A DNA stretch of 48,350 nt from a virus. The stretch spans positions 1-48,350 of the IMG/VR virus record IMGVR_UViG_3300030104_005252. One strand, given 5' to 3'. Below, piece by piece: positions 20,923-30,599 of this stretch. The position numbers were made by a program, and so were the translations under genes. Under the pieces are notes generated by a model. That model searched no databases, was not told the DNA's origin, and saw only the letters and a list, made by a program, of their open reading frames with translations. Positions within the stretch are counted from its first letter, which is position 1, and every line of letters begins with the position of its first letter.

Positions 20923-22346
20923 AACCAGCCGAAGCAAAGCGGTTACGGTTGCGCGGGCAACACGACCCGGTATGGTGGGTACGCAACATCCTTGGCGACA
21001 AGCCATGGGCGATTCAGCAGCAGATTCTTAAGGCACTGATCGACAACCGTGAAGTGAACGTCCGCAGTTGTCACTCAGCGGGCAAATCATGGGTGGCAAG
21101 CCGAGCCGCGTTGTGGTTCCTTTTCAACCACCCGGATAGCCTGGTCATCACGACAGCACCGACGGCACGTCAGGTGCGCGGCATCCTGTGGAAGGAAATG
21201 CGTACAGCGCACCGCCGCAGTCTGTTTCCGTTAGGCGGTGACCCGTCGACAACCGCACTACGGATCAGCCCGTCATGGATGGCGCTAGGCTTCACCGCAG
21301 CCGAGCACGACCCTGACCGCTTCCAAGGGTTCCACGCTCAGAGCACGATGGTCATCATTGACGAGGCATGCGGCGTCAGCGAGGAAATCGACACAGCGGT
21401 AGACAGCATCCTGTCAGGGGATCACAGCCGGCTACTACGCATCGGCAATCCGACCAACGCAGCAACGCCGTTTGGACTTGCCTTCCGGCAGCAACGCGGC
21501 AAGCGGTTTGCAATCAGCGCTTTCGACACGCCTAACTTCACTAACGCCGGCATCACGATCGACGACATACGAGCGGGTTCCTGGCAGGCTAAAGCAGCAG
21601 CGCAAGCACTAGCCGAACCGAACCTAATCAATCCTCAGTGGGTTGCTGAAAAGCACCGGTATTGGGGTGAGACCAGCCCGCTATTCCTAAGCCGCATCCT
21701 TGCCGAGTTTCCAACGGGCGGTGAATCAATGGTGTTCGACATACCGAGCTTAGAAGCAGCGCAAGAACAACAGACCGACCGTGACAGCCCGTTAGTGTTC
21801 GGCGTTGACGTAGCACGGCAAGGCGCTGACGAAACGGTCGTGGCATTGCGTTCTGGTGACAGCGTGCGGATACTAGCAGCATGGAACGGACATGACACCA
21901 TGACGACCACCGGACGCATCATTGAACTAGCACGGCAGCATAAACCTCAGCGGATACACGTCGATGAAATCGGGCTGGGTGCCGGAGTGTTGGACCGGCT
22001 TAGAGAGCTGTCACAACCGGCTTACGGCATCAACGTTGCGAAGCCGGCTCGTGATACGGACCGATTTGAGAACAGCCGAGCCGAGTTGTTTTGGAACCTG
22101 CGTGAGCGCATAGAAGAACAAGCCCTATGTTTAGCGCCGGACGCACTACTCGTTGAGCAACTGGCTGCAATCCGGTACGAGTTCACCAGCCGAGGACGGA
22201 TCAAGTTGGAATCAAAAGCAAACATGGGTGCCAGTCCCGACCGAGCAGACGCCGTTGCTTTAGCTTTCGCACCCGTGCCGGCGGACAGTTACCAAACAAT
22301 AGACATACCCGACGTAGGACTACGTTCCAACCCGTGGGCAATGTAG
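20919..22346 (+). CDS. terL: Terminase large subunit
   Basis: Packaging motor and nuclease, 475 residues from a GTG at 20919. The ATPase part has a Walker A-like SCHSAGKS (50-57), VITTAPTARQVRGILWKEM, and Walker B MVIIDEACG (144-152). The RNase H-like nuclease part has FGVDVARQGADET (294-306, Asp297), IHVDEIGLGAGV (347-358, Asp349) and PDRADAVALAFAP near 445, giving the three acidic residues. The layout is complete. Packaging mode (cos or headful) is not evident from sequence. Confidence 0.95.
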   Translation: MKPAEAKRLRLRGQHDPVWWVRNILGDKPWAIQQQILKALIDNREVNVRSCHSAGKSWVASRAALWFLFNHPDSLVITTAPTARQVRGILWKEMRTAHRRSLFPLGGDPSTTALRISPSWMALGFTAAEHDPDRFQGFHAQSTMVIIDEACGVSEEIDTAVDSILSGDHSRLLRIGNPTNAATPFGLAFRQQRGKRFAISAFDTPNFTNAGITIDDIRAGSWQAKAAAQALAEPNLINPQWVAEKHRYWGETSPLFLSRILAEFPTGGESMVFDIPSLEAAQEQQTDRDSPLVFGVDVARQGADETVVALRSGDSVRILAAWNGHDTMTTTGRIIELARQHKPQRIHVDEIGLGAGVLDRLRELSQPAYGINVAKPARDTDRFENSRAELFWNLRERIEEQALCLAPDALLVEQLAAIRYEFTSRGRIKLESKANMGASPDRADAVALAFAPVPADSYQTIDIPDVGLRSNPWAM

Positions 22347-22355
22347 GAGCAAAGC

Positions 22356-23861
22356 ATGAGCGACGGTCATTCTGACGTATTCGTTGAGTTAGGCGCTACC
22401 GGACTAAAGCGGACAGGTGGCACGGTCGACCAAGAGTGGCTCCGGCAGCTAAAAGGAACACGAGCGTACCGCACCTATACCGAGATGCGAGACAACGACG
22501 CCGTCGTCGGTGCTATCCTGTACGCCATCGAGACGCTAATACGCCAGGTCACATGGACCGTAAAGCCCGCCGAAGACACTCATGAAGCACGTGAAGCGGC
22601 ACGCTTCCTTGAGAGTTGCCTAACGGACATGGACGTAGATTGGGAGACGTTCCTAAGCGAAGTTCTAACAATGCTACCGTACGGCTACAGCCTGTTTGAA
22701 ACCGTTTACAAGCTCAGAGGTGGACCCGATCAGGATGACGCACGATACCAGTCACGTTATGATGACGGTCGCATCGGTTGGCGCAAGTTTGCAATGCGAG
22801 GACAGGACACTATCGAACGTTGGCAGTTTGGCGAGGCAGGCAGCATCGAAGGTGCTTACCAAGTAGCCCCACCTACTTACAAACAGACGCTGATCCCGAT
22901 CGAGAAATGCTTACTGTTCCGAACGAAAGTAGAGCGCAACAACCCTGAAGGCCGGAGCCTACTGCGCAACGCGTATCGCAGTTGGTACTTCCTCAAGCGA
23001 CTACAGGAAATCGAAGCGATCGGTGTCGAGCGGGACTTAGCCGGCTTACCGGTCATGCACGTGCCGATCGAAGTGATGAGCCCTTCGGCAACCGCAGCAC
23101 AAAAAAGCCTGCGCAGCAGCTTGGAGCAGGTGATTCAGCAGATCAGGCGTGACGAGCGTGAAGGTGTTCTGATGCCATCCGAGCTAGACCGTGACGGTAA
23201 GCCGACCGGGTACAAGCTGTCCTTGCTGACGACAGGCGGTAGCAGGCAAATGGACACCGACAAAATCATTCGCCGCTACGAGAGCCGAATCAGCATGAGC
23301 GTGCTCGCTGAGTTTATCATGCTGGGCATGGACAGCACCGGCAGCTTTGCCCTCGCCGACTCGAAGACCACCCTGTTCGCCACAAGCCTAAGAGCCATCT
23401 TAGAGAGCATCTCAGCGACGTTCAACAACACGGCAGTACGACGCCTTTTCGAAATGAACCCTGAGTTCCCGGAGCACTGCTACCCTGAGCTAACCTACGG
23501 CGACATCGAGACGCAGGACTTGAAAGCAATGGGTTCGTACTTGCAGAGCCTGAGCGCAGCCGGACTAATCACGCCGGACCCGGAACTAGAAGACACGTTG
23601 CGAGAGATGGCATCGTTGCCGGTGACAGCCGCAGCCGGAGCACCGCTTTACGGTGGCGACCAACGCCTCTACGGCAGCAGCCAGTCTGCCGCCAGCGACG
23701 TGTTGACCAACACACTGCACCAAGTCGCATCAGGCACTATGACCAAAGCGGATGCGTTAGGTGTCTTACAGGCAGCCATGCCGGAACTAAGCGAAGCGCA
23801 GTTGAGAGCAGTGCTCGAGTTCGACCGCACCGAGGAATCGGTATTAGAAGACGACGAATAG
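22356..23861 (+). CDS. Portal protein, Mu gp29-like (DUF935)
   Basis: 501 residues, the dodecameric ring through which DNA enters and leaves. DUF935 pattern: AYRTYTEMRDNDAVVGAILYAIETLIRQVTW near 35-65, YGYSLFETVYKLRGG, then MLGMDSTGSFALADSKTTLF and a C-terminal acidic tail. The Mu-type portal followed directly by a MuF-like gene is the Mu/D3112-like head-gene order. ATG with GGAGCAAAGC. Confidence 0.9.
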   Translation: MSDGHSDVFVELGATGLKRTGGTVDQEWLRQLKGTRAYRTYTEMRDNDAVVGAILYAIETLIRQVTWTVKPAEDTHEAREAARFLESCLTDMDVDWETFLSEVLTMLPYGYSLFETVYKLRGGPDQDDARYQSRYDDGRIGWRKFAMRGQDTIERWQFGEAGSIEGAYQVAPPTYKQTLIPIEKCLLFRTKVERNNPEGRSLLRNAYRSWYFLKRLQEIEAIGVERDLAGLPVMHVPIEVMSPSATAAQKSLRSSLEQVIQQIRRDEREGVLMPSELDRDGKPTGYKLSLLTTGGSRQMDTDKIIRRYESRISMSVLAEFIMLGMDSTGSFALADSKTTLFATSLRAILESISATFNNTAVRRLFEMNPEFPEHCYPELTYGDIETQDLKAMGSYLQSLSAAGLITPDPELEDTLREMASLPVTAAAGAPLYGGDQRLYGSSQSAASDVLTNTLHQVASGTMTKADALGVLQAAMPELSEAQLRAVLEFDRTEESVLEDDE

Positions 23862-24911
23862 ATGGGACTGCACTGTCGCCACCTACACGAGCCGTACCAC
23901 CATCACGACATGGGACCGACCGACGTACAAAAAGCTGACCTAAAGATTGACTTCGAAGGGAACGAGCGACGTGTCGAGCGCAACACGCCAGCGTACGCCA
24001 GAACGTTTATGCGATGGGTCGCAGCGACAAGCGACATGATAACGAACGAGGCGATCCGCATGGCGCTACAGACCGGCAACCCGGATTCCATCACAGGACT
24101 GTTCGCAGGACTGCCTTACCCAAAGCCGACGTACCCCGGATACGATGCTGATGAAGCCGTCGCAAAAGCCTACGAGCCTATGGTAGAACTCGAGAACGAT
24201 GTCGCTGAGGACATGCTCCAACAAAACATTGCCATGGCAACGCCTGCCGGTGACGCTGCTTGGGCGATGCTACCACGACTAGGAGTCGCTGCGACTGGCA
24301 AGTTCAACATCAAGAACCCGTTCCTAATACCCGAGGCGCAAGCGCGCGTGGGTTGGCTAATCACCGAGGTTCGCAACGGAACGCAGGCCGGCTTACGTGA
24401 TGTAATAGCTAAGATCACCACGAGCGGTTACGAAACAGAACTGACGCAACCGCAGATCAGCCGGCAAATACGCAGTGCCATCGGACTACGACCCGACCAA
24501 ATGAACGCGCTCCTAAAGGTAGAAGAACGAGCCATGGCAAGAGGACTGACAGGCGCAAAGCTCGAGCGACTAATGCAGCGAGAAACACGCAAGCGCCTCA
24601 ACTACAGAGCGACAATGATCGGTCGCACCGAGCTAAACCGAGCAGCATCAATGGGTCGCCATGCCGCATGGAAAACAGCGCAGGCCGACGGACTGATGCA
24701 AGGCAGGACGGCATACGTTGAATGGGTAGCGGGTCTTACCGATCGCACCTGCCCAATCTGTGCTGAGTTGCACGGCACAAGAGAACTGCTCGGTGCTGAT
24801 TTCAGCACAGCCGGAACCGACCTGCCTGACTACCAACAGATCAGCGGCGAGATGCCGCCAATCCACCCGTTATGCAGATGCACGACAATCCTAATCATGG
24901 AGCGCAACTAA
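23862..24911 (+). CDS. MuF-like minor head protein
   Basis: 349 residues beginning directly after the portal stop. The C-terminal MuF domain shows WVAGLTDRTCPICAELHGT, then PPIHPLCRCTTILI; the CPIC and HPLCRC cysteine/histidine pairs are the family signature. Upstream is the helical region ARGLTGAKLERLMQRETRKR and TMIGRTELNRAAS. An early Cys/His-rich segment (HCRHLHEPYHHHD) is unusual. It is needed for procapsid assembly and probably injected or retained at the portal vertex. The stop overlaps the next ATG (TAATG). Confidence 0.9.
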   Translation: MGLHCRHLHEPYHHHDMGPTDVQKADLKIDFEGNERRVERNTPAYARTFMRWVAATSDMITNEAIRMALQTGNPDSITGLFAGLPYPKPTYPGYDADEAVAKAYEPMVELENDVAEDMLQQNIAMATPAGDAAWAMLPRLGVAATGKFNIKNPFLIPEAQARVGWLITEVRNGTQAGLRDVIAKITTSGYETELTQPQISRQIRSAIGLRPDQMNALLKVEERAMARGLTGAKLERLMQRETRKRLNYRATMIGRTELNRAASMGRHAAWKTAQADGLMQGRTAYVEWVAGLTDRTCPICAELHGTRELLGADFSTAGTDLPDYQQISGEMPPIHPLCRCTTILIMERN

Positions 24912-27589
24912 TGGCTAAATCGAACGAGATCCGAGTTGGGCGTTGGGCGCAGTTTGACGTGGCGAAACCACCGGACTCACCAGTGCGCGCGACAGGACAA
25001 ATAACAGACAGCAGCGCAGACGGAACGCTCACAGCCGGAGCCGAAAAAGTAACCGGTGAGCCTGGTGACCCGGCAGTAAAGGTCAGGGTTTACGCCAGGG
25101 ACGGCGATGAGTTCACGCAAACTGATCGCTACGTTGTCAAGCCGGCATCCAAGTTGCGCATCGTCGGCGAGCCGGAAAACATCAAGAAACAAATCGCACT
25201 AAACGCTCAGGTCAAGACAGCTTTGAAGCGTAAGGTCGAAGACCACAATGAGAAGCACGGCAGCACTCCGAGCAAGCGGGTCACGCTCCGCATGTTAGAG
25301 GCGTCAATGCGCAGGGGAATCGGTGCTTACAAGACGCAACCAAGCAGCGTACGACCGAATGTAAGCAGCCCTGAGCAGTGGGGTTACGCAAGAGTCAACG
25401 GGCTACTTCACGCAATCCGAACCGGCAAGTTTAAGAGAACGCCTTACGACAGGGATTTACTACCGAAAGGCCACAAGCTCAGTACCAAGAAAGCGATCAA
25501 AGCGGACGACCTATACGCAACCCCAAACGAGGCAACCGAACGAGCGCAGGCTATAGGCTGCGTTGGCTACCACGTTCACGAGGTTGATGGCAGCGTGATG
25601 TTCATGCCTTGCGATTCGATGTCAGACTACGAACGGCTAACCGGATTGCAGCACACAAGCGATGAAGACGTTACCTTAGTTGAGAAAGCGGAATGGGACG
25701 CAAGCTATCGCAACGCACTGCCTGACACGGCGTTCTTTTACATCGAGCCCGGCGGTGAAACCGAAGGCGGAATAACTAGACCTTACGCCCTGCGGAAACT
25801 GCCTTACCGAAACGCCAGCGGCGTGCCAGATCCGGCTCATTTGCGAGCAGTGCTTAGCCGGCTTTCAAGCGCAGACATACCGCAAGCCGATAAGAACCGG
25901 ATACGTGTTGAAGCTCGAGCGCTACTTGACCAAGCCGTTGCCAAGCAAGCGATGCGCAAAGCGTATGAAGACATCGACTTCACCCCGCCAAAAGGCGTGC
26001 AAGAAGCAGCCGAGTTGGGATTGGCACTCCGTCGAGAGCACGGTCGTGGCGGAACCGCCATCGGCATAGCACGAGCACGTGACCTGAGCGACGGTGATGA
26101 CATGACACCGGAAACCATCAAGCGCATGGTAAGTTTCTTCGCTCGCCACCGGGTCGACCTCGATGCGCCATCAAACAAAGACCGAAGCGACCCCGGCTAC
26201 CCCGGCGCAGGTCGCATAGCTTGGCTGCTTTGGGGTGGTGATCCTGGCGACCGTTGGGCAAGCAAAGTCAACGAGCAGATGAAGCGTGAGGACGCACAAA
26301 AGAGCGCCTATTCAAACGGTGAGTTGAAAGCGGTAGCAGCAACCGAAGCAGTCACGGAAATCAACACGTTCCTGAATAAGACGTTGGCAGCAGACACGGT
26401 AGTCTCGTACGTCCCGGCGGGTGAGAGGCAGCTACTAGACACCCGAACGCAGTACGCCAGTTATGCGCCAGCGGACACTGTACTGGAGATTGTCAAAGCG
26501 GGTGACGGCAGAATCACCGCAACCGACCTGCTCTACACGAACGGCGCAGACACGACTGACTTAGGTTACAGCGAGCGAAAAGAAATCATGTTCAACTTGC
26601 TCGAAGGCAGCGAGTTACCAATGGTGACCGACCACGCCGTCCTGAGCGGCGCTGACTTAGTAATCGGAGCACGGTCAGCACACGACCAAGCAAAGTCCAC
26701 ACAAGCCGAACTGAGGTACCTCAACTCGCCTTACGGTGAACCTGTCCCAACATTAGAACTAGCAAAGCACCGAGTAGAGCTATGGGACGTTGTGCCACCG
26801 TCAGTCGCAGCAGAGCCGGAGGCGTTGTTCATCAGCGGCTCACCGAACCAAGTCGAGTCAGTACGAGGCAAACCGTTAGCCGGCGCAGACGGCGCAACGT
26901 TCAAGTCGGCATACTTAGACAGGATGAACCTCAGCCTGAAGTCGGTGACAGTAGCACACGCAACACCGAGCGCTACCGGTACAGACTACGGTTGGCAGGA
27001 TTGGTTGCAGCGGCTGACCAATGCTCACGCAGGTTTGCCGATCATCGCATTAGGCAAGGCAGCGAGCACCGCACTAGGTGACACCGAGCACGTGACCATG
27101 CCGCACCCTAGAGCGATTCGCACAAAAGGCGACAGGGGTGAGATAGGCAGGAAAGCAAAGCGAATACGCAAGTCGGTGGAAGCAAACCGACAACAGGCTC
27201 AACCGCACACCTGCCCGATCTTCAAAGCGGACGAGGACAAGCGCATCGTGTACGGTATTGTCTTAGAGCCAGATACAATCGACCTGCAAGGTGATGTTCT
27301 CGGCCTTGACACAATCGAAACTGCTGCGCATAAATACCTCGTCGCAAGTCGGCTCGTTGGCGATGGACATAGCCAAGCAGCCGAAGCAGAGGTAGTCGAA
27401 AGCTATCTCGCCCCAGCCGATATAGAGTTAGGCGGGCAAGTAATACGTGAAGGTACATGGATCATGGGCGTCAAAGTCCTTGATGAAGCCATGTGGCAAG
27501 CTGTCAAAGACGGTGAGTACACAGGGTTTTCTATTGGAGGCCGCGGTGAACGAAAAGAAATCGGACCGACGCAAGACGTACCTGCTTAG
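24911..27589 (+). CDS. Multidomain capsid protease (XkdF-like) with ligase-like and UDG-like segments, 892 aa
   Basis: ATG at 24911 overlapping the MuF stop. The C-terminal 125 residues are an XkdF/S78-type maturation protease: DLQGDVLGLDTIETAAHKYL, GDGHSQ and GEYTGFSIGG. N-terminal to it lie several modules. Residues 1-100 are beta-rich. About 377-450 hold RGGTAIGIARARDLSDG and GRIAWLLWGGDPG, seen in other phage head proteins. About 496-563 hold LLDTRTQYASYAPAD and DLLYTNGADTTDLGYSERKE, resembling part of a DNA ligase adenylation domain. About 630-740 hold FISGSPNQVESVRGKPLAG and MPHPRAI, resembling a uracil-DNA glycosylase fold. Ligase and UDG calls are remote and catalytic residues look incomplete. 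The protease lacks its usual final EVSLV..PAN segment, which lies in another frame just downstream. Confidence 0.75.
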   Translation: MAKSNEIRVGRWAQFDVAKPPDSPVRATGQITDSSADGTLTAGAEKVTGEPGDPAVKVRVYARDGDEFTQTDRYVVKPASKLRIVGEPENIKKQIALNAQVKTALKRKVEDHNEKHGSTPSKRVTLRMLEASMRRGIGAYKTQPSSVRPNVSSPEQWGYARVNGLLHAIRTGKFKRTPYDRDLLPKGHKLSTKKAIKADDLYATPNEATERAQAIGCVGYHVHEVDGSVMFMPCDSMSDYERLTGLQHTSDEDVTLVEKAEWDASYRNALPDTAFFYIEPGGETEGGITRPYALRKLPYRNASGVPDPAHLRAVLSRLSSADIPQADKNRIRVEARALLDQAVAKQAMRKAYEDIDFTPPKGVQEAAELGLALRREHGRGGTAIGIARARDLSDGDDMTPETIKRMVSFFARHRVDLDAPSNKDRSDPGYPGAGRIAWLLWGGDPGDRWASKVNEQMKREDAQKSAYSNGELKAVAATEAVTEINTFLNKTLAADTVVSYVPAGERQLLDTRTQYASYAPADTVLEIVKAGDGRITATDLLYTNGADTTDLGYSERKEIMFNLLEGSELPMVTDHAVLSGADLVIGARSAHDQAKSTQAELRYLNSPYGEPVPTLELAKHRVELWDVVPPSVAAEPEALFISGSPNQVESVRGKPLAGADGATFKSAYLDRMNLSLKSVTVAHATPSATGTDYGWQDWLQRLTNAHAGLPIIALGKAASTALGDTEHVTMPHPRAIRTKGDRGEIGRKAKRIRKSVEANRQQAQPHTCPIFKADEDKRIVYGIVLEPDTIDLQGDVLGLDTIETAAHKYLVASRLVGDGHSQAAEAEVVESYLAPADIELGGQVIREGTWIMGVKVLDEAMWQAVKDGEYTGFSIGGRGERKEIGPTQDVPA

Positions 27590-28454
27590 TGACCTTGACG
27601 TATTTGAAGTCAGTCTAGTTCGAAAACCTGCAAATGGGCGCAAATTTTACATGACGAAAAGCGCCGATAAGGAGTCCTCAATGGACACGATGAATGAGAA
27701 GATCCTCGCCGTACTTGAAACCCCTGCCGCTAACGAGGCAGCACTCGACGAGATGATTCTAAAAGAAGAACTCAGTGAAGACGCCGTGCGAGCCGTACGC
27801 GCTGCTTTACGTTTGCTTGACGCCTTCCGTGATGAGATCCCATCCGATACGCTGAACGGTTTAGCCGACGCAGCAGGAATGGACCGCATGGAAGAGGAAA
27901 CCAACCCTGAAAAGGGGGATGAGGATGACATGGATAAAGGTTACAAAATGCGCAAAGAGGACGACGTGCTAAAGAGCGCAGACCTGCCTGAAGAACTGAA
28001 GCCGCATTTAGAGCAGCTTTGGAAAAGCAACGAGGAATACGCAGCACGCGTCAGCGAGTTAGAGAACGTCCTCAAGACCGAGCGCGATGAGCGTCTGATG
28101 AAATCGGAAACCGAGCGCATCAGCAAGAGCTTCGGTCATGTGCCTGGTGCTGACGCTGCCAGCGTCGCCAGCCTCCTTATCGAGGTGCGCAAGTCCAACC
28201 CGGACCACGCCACCGCCATCGAAGACCTGCTCGCCGCAACCGAGCAGGCCATGGTCGCTAAGTCCGACGGTGCCTTTGAGGAAACCGGAACGAGCACTAC
28301 CGAAGTGACGACCGGTTCCGCATGGGGTCGCATCGAAGGACTCGCAACCGAGTTAGTCCAAAAAGGTGAAGCAGCGAATCGCGCTAAGGCGATCGACCAA
28401 GTGCTAATCCAAAACCCTGAACTGTACGCTGAATACCTCAGCGACAAAGATTAG
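27546..28454 (+). CDS. Protease C-terminus plus scaffold, out of frame with the protease gene
   Basis: This frame can start at GTG 27546 (GGAGG five bases upstream, inside the protease gene) and begins with LLSDLDVFEVSLVRKPANGRKFY. EVSLV..PAN is normally the last block of the XkdF-type protease, so it belongs to the domain encoded upstream but in the +1 frame. After it comes a strong internal start: ATG 27681 with AAGGAG, giving a 257-residue scaffold. The scaffold is acidic and coiled-coil rich (EELKPHLEQLWKSNEEYAARVSELENVL) with a basic-helical tail. A protease-scaffold pair with an internal scaffold start is the arrangement known from lambda C/Nu3. The frame break may be programmed, reinitiation or a sequencing error. 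Confidence 0.75.
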   Translation: MNEKKSDRRKTYLLSDLDVFEVSLVRKPANGRKFYMTKSADKESSMDTMNEKILAVLETPAANEAALDEMILKEELSEDAVRAVRAALRLLDAFRDEIPSDTLNGLADAAGMDRMEEETNPEKGDEDDMDKGYKMRKEDDVLKSADLPEELKPHLEQLWKSNEEYAARVSELENVLKTERDERLMKSETERISKSFGHVPGADAASVASLLIEVRKSNPDHATAIEDLLAATEQAMVAKSDGAFEETGTSTTEVTTGSAWGRIEGLATELVQKGEAANRAKAIDQVLIQNPELYAEYLSDKD

Positions 28455-28467
28455 ATAGGAGCCAGTC

Positions 28468-28872
28468 ATGGCTATCAACTACGATGCAGGTGCTATTCAA
28501 AGCACCCTCACGAGTGAAAGCGACTTGTCGTCTTCACAATATACTTTCGTGATGATCGGCACTGCGGATCTCTCGTGCAAATCCCCTGCGGATGCAAACA
28601 GCCAACCAATCGGTGTGGTGACTAACAAACCCGCGGCCAATCAAGCTGCGGCGGTAATTCATGCTGGCGTGACTCAAGTCAAGGCCGGCGGATCGATCAC
28701 CCGTGGTGATTTGCTGAAACTCACCGCCGACACGACTGGTCGTGTTCAAGCTGCTACTCCCGGCTCGGGAGATACCTTCACCGTCGTCGGGCGCGCTCTT
28801 CAGAGCGGCGCAGCAAACGAAATCATCACCGCTCTTGTTGGCTGCCTGAACAGCGGCAATCACGAAGCATAA
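28468..28872 (+). CDS. Head decoration protein (DUF2190-like)
   Basis: 134 residues, ATG with AGGAGCC. Beta-rich with SKSPADANSQPIGVVTNKP-like and GGSITRGDLLKLTADTTGRVQAA segments; the last, with GDLL and the GRVQ turn, is characteristic of DUF2190 and HK97/lambda gpD-neighbour capsid stabilisers. It lies directly between scaffold and major capsid gene, the usual place for a decoration protein. Confidence 0.8.
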   Translation: MAINYDAGAIQSTLTSESDLSSSQYTFVMIGTADLSCKSPADANSQPIGVVTNKPAANQAAAVIHAGVTQVKAGGSITRGDLLKLTADTTGRVQAATPGSGDTFTVVGRALQSGAANEIITALVGCLNSGNHEA

Positions 28873-28897
28873 TCATTAGATTAGAAAGGATTAGGTC

Positions 28898-29890
28898 ATG
28901 CCTAACCCCACAGCATCAGACGTTCATGTTAACGCGGCCCTGACGAATATCAGCGTTGCTTACATGCAAGAAGAAAACTCGTTCGTCGCCGATCGTGTTT
29001 TCCCCATCGTGCCGGTTGCCAAACAAAGCGACCGATATTTCGTATACGACAAAGGCGATTTCTTTCGCTCTGAAGCCCAGCTTCGTGCGCCTGGTACGGC
29101 TAGTGCCGGCAGCGGTTTCGGTATCGACAACACGCCATCGTACTTCGCTGACGTGTACGCCATCCACAAGGACATTGATGACCAGATTCGTGCGAACAGC
29201 GACGCAGCCATCAACCCCGATCGTGACGCCACGCTGTACGTGACGCAGCAACTCATGATGCGTCGTGAACTCACATGGGCAAGCACGTTCTTTACGAACG
29301 GCATTTGGACCGGTGGCGTTCAAGCTGGCGGTGGTGCCGGTGATGTTGGTGTTGCTGACTTGTTGAATGGCGCATGGAGCGCAGCAGGTTCCACCCCGAT
29401 CGAGGACGTGGACAAACAAGCGGACAACATGCAGCGCTTGACGGGCTACCGCCCGAACAAGATGGTTGTTGGTACGCAAGTTCATCGTGTTCTGAAGAAC
29501 CACCCTGACGTTCTGGACCGCATCCGGTACACCCAAGAAGGCATTGTCACCGAGCAACTGTTGGCGAGCCTCTTAGGTGTCGATGAGTACATGGTCGCAC
29601 GAGCCACCAACAACACGGCTGCTGCCGGAGCGGCGGACGTAATGGCAAACATTGCCGGACAAGATGATGCGTTGCTTTGCTACGCAGCACCGAACCCCGG
29701 TCTTATGACGCCAAGTGCCGGGTACTTGATGGCATGGAACGGTTTCCTTGGTGCCGGTGGTCAAGGCAATCGTATCAAGCGATTCCGCATGGAGCACCTC
29801 GCCAGTGACCGCATCGAAGGTGAGTTGGCATTTGCAGCCGAGCTTGTTTCGGCTGAACTGGGTGCCTTCTTCCTGAACTGCGTAACCTGA
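28898..29890 (+). CDS. Major capsid protein
   Basis: 330 residues, HK97-fold by position and pattern. It has the N-terminal LTNISVAYMQEENSFVADRVFP, FVYDKGDFFR, then RELTWASTFFTNGIWTGG and GYRPNKMVVGTQVHRVLKNHPDVLDRI, which match major capsid proteins following DUF2190 genes. There is no large N-terminal delta domain, in keeping with a separate scaffold. ATG with AAAGGATTAGG. It should be the most abundant virion protein. Confidence 0.9.
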   Translation: MPNPTASDVHVNAALTNISVAYMQEENSFVADRVFPIVPVAKQSDRYFVYDKGDFFRSEAQLRAPGTASAGSGFGIDNTPSYFADVYAIHKDIDDQIRANSDAAINPDRDATLYVTQQLMMRRELTWASTFFTNGIWTGGVQAGGGAGDVGVADLLNGAWSAAGSTPIEDVDKQADNMQRLTGYRPNKMVVGTQVHRVLKNHPDVLDRIRYTQEGIVTEQLLASLLGVDEYMVARATNNTAAAGAADVMANIAGQDDALLCYAAPNPGLMTPSAGYLMAWNGFLGAGGQGNRIKRFRMEHLASDRIEGELAFAAELVSAELGAFFLNCVT

Positions 29891-30093
29891 TGACGAAGTT
29901 GCTTATTGCACTTCAAAGGATGCGGGCTCCGTCGGGGAGTGTGATTCTCCCCGGCTGCCCCATCCCCGGTTCCGACCAGTGGTCCAAAGACGTTGTCGAC
30001 CGACGGATCAGGCAAGGATTCGTTGCGCCGATCAAGAAGAAAGCTGCCAAGAAGGTCAAGCCGGCCTCCAAGGTAGCGAGCAAAAAAGAATAG
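29890..30093 (+). CDS. Small head-associated protein with basic tail, 67 aa
   Basis: The ATG at 29890 overlaps the capsid stop (TGATG). Residues 1-45 include SGSVILPGCPIPG and WSKDVVDRRIRQGF; the last 20 are Lys/Ala-rich (KKKAAKKVKPASKVASKKE). The basic tail may contact packaged DNA. It is probably a head accessory or a connector fragment. Confidence 0.6.
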   Translation: MTKLLIALQRMRAPSGSVILPGCPIPGSDQWSKDVVDRRIRQGFVAPIKKKAAKKVKPASKVASKKE

Positions 30094-30102
30094 GAGCCAA
30101 TC

Positions 30103-30588
30103 ATGGCTTATCGAAGCAGAACATTCCCGGCCACGGTCAACGATGTGACTCGTGCCGAGATCGACCTTTTAGACGCCAACAACGGTGCTCCGACTTCGGG
30201 TAACTGGTGCGCTTTGCCGCGCATCGCTTACGGTGTCATCGACCTGTCAAGCGCAGCGATTGGCACATACCAAATCGGAAGCCTATCGGCGCTGCCAAAC
30301 AACATCATCGTGACGGGTTGCTGGTACACAGTCAACACGACATTTACTTCAGGCGGTGGCGATGCAGCCACGCTGAAAATCCAAGCGAACGGCACCGACA
30401 TTGTTGCCGCTACAGCGATTAGCGGCGGTGGTAACATTTGGGACGCCGGAGCACACGGTGTGAGCTTGAGCAACCCGGTACTAGCGTCGACAAGCGGCCC
30501 GGCAACGGTCACTATCGCTTCGCAGGCAATCACGTCTGCAAGCACCCTGACCGTTTGGTTCGAGTACTTTCAAACAGGCGCTGTGTAG
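30103..30588 (+). CDS. Probable virion protein, beta-rich, 161 aa
   Basis: ATG with AGGAGCCAATC. Thr/Ala/Gly-rich with many short strands (PNNIIVTGCWYTVNTTFTSG and ATVTIASQAITSASTLTVWF). No membrane segment. Position between capsid and head-tail connector genes and its composition suggest a capsid fibre or decoration protein. No specific family is recognised. Confidence 0.6.
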   Translation: MAYRSRTFPATVNDVTRAEIDLLDANNGAPTSGNWCALPRIAYGVIDLSSAAIGTYQIGSLSALPNNIIVTGCWYTVNTTFTSGGGDAATLKIQANGTDIVAATAISGGGNIWDAGAHGVSLSNPVLASTSGPATVTIASQAITSASTLTVWFEYFQTGAV

Positions 30589-30599
30589 GTTCCTAGCTT

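Noticed and set aside
28916-29557. Leftward 213-codon frame opposite the major capsid gene
   Set aside because: Antisense to a clear capsid gene, without ribosome site or family resemblance.
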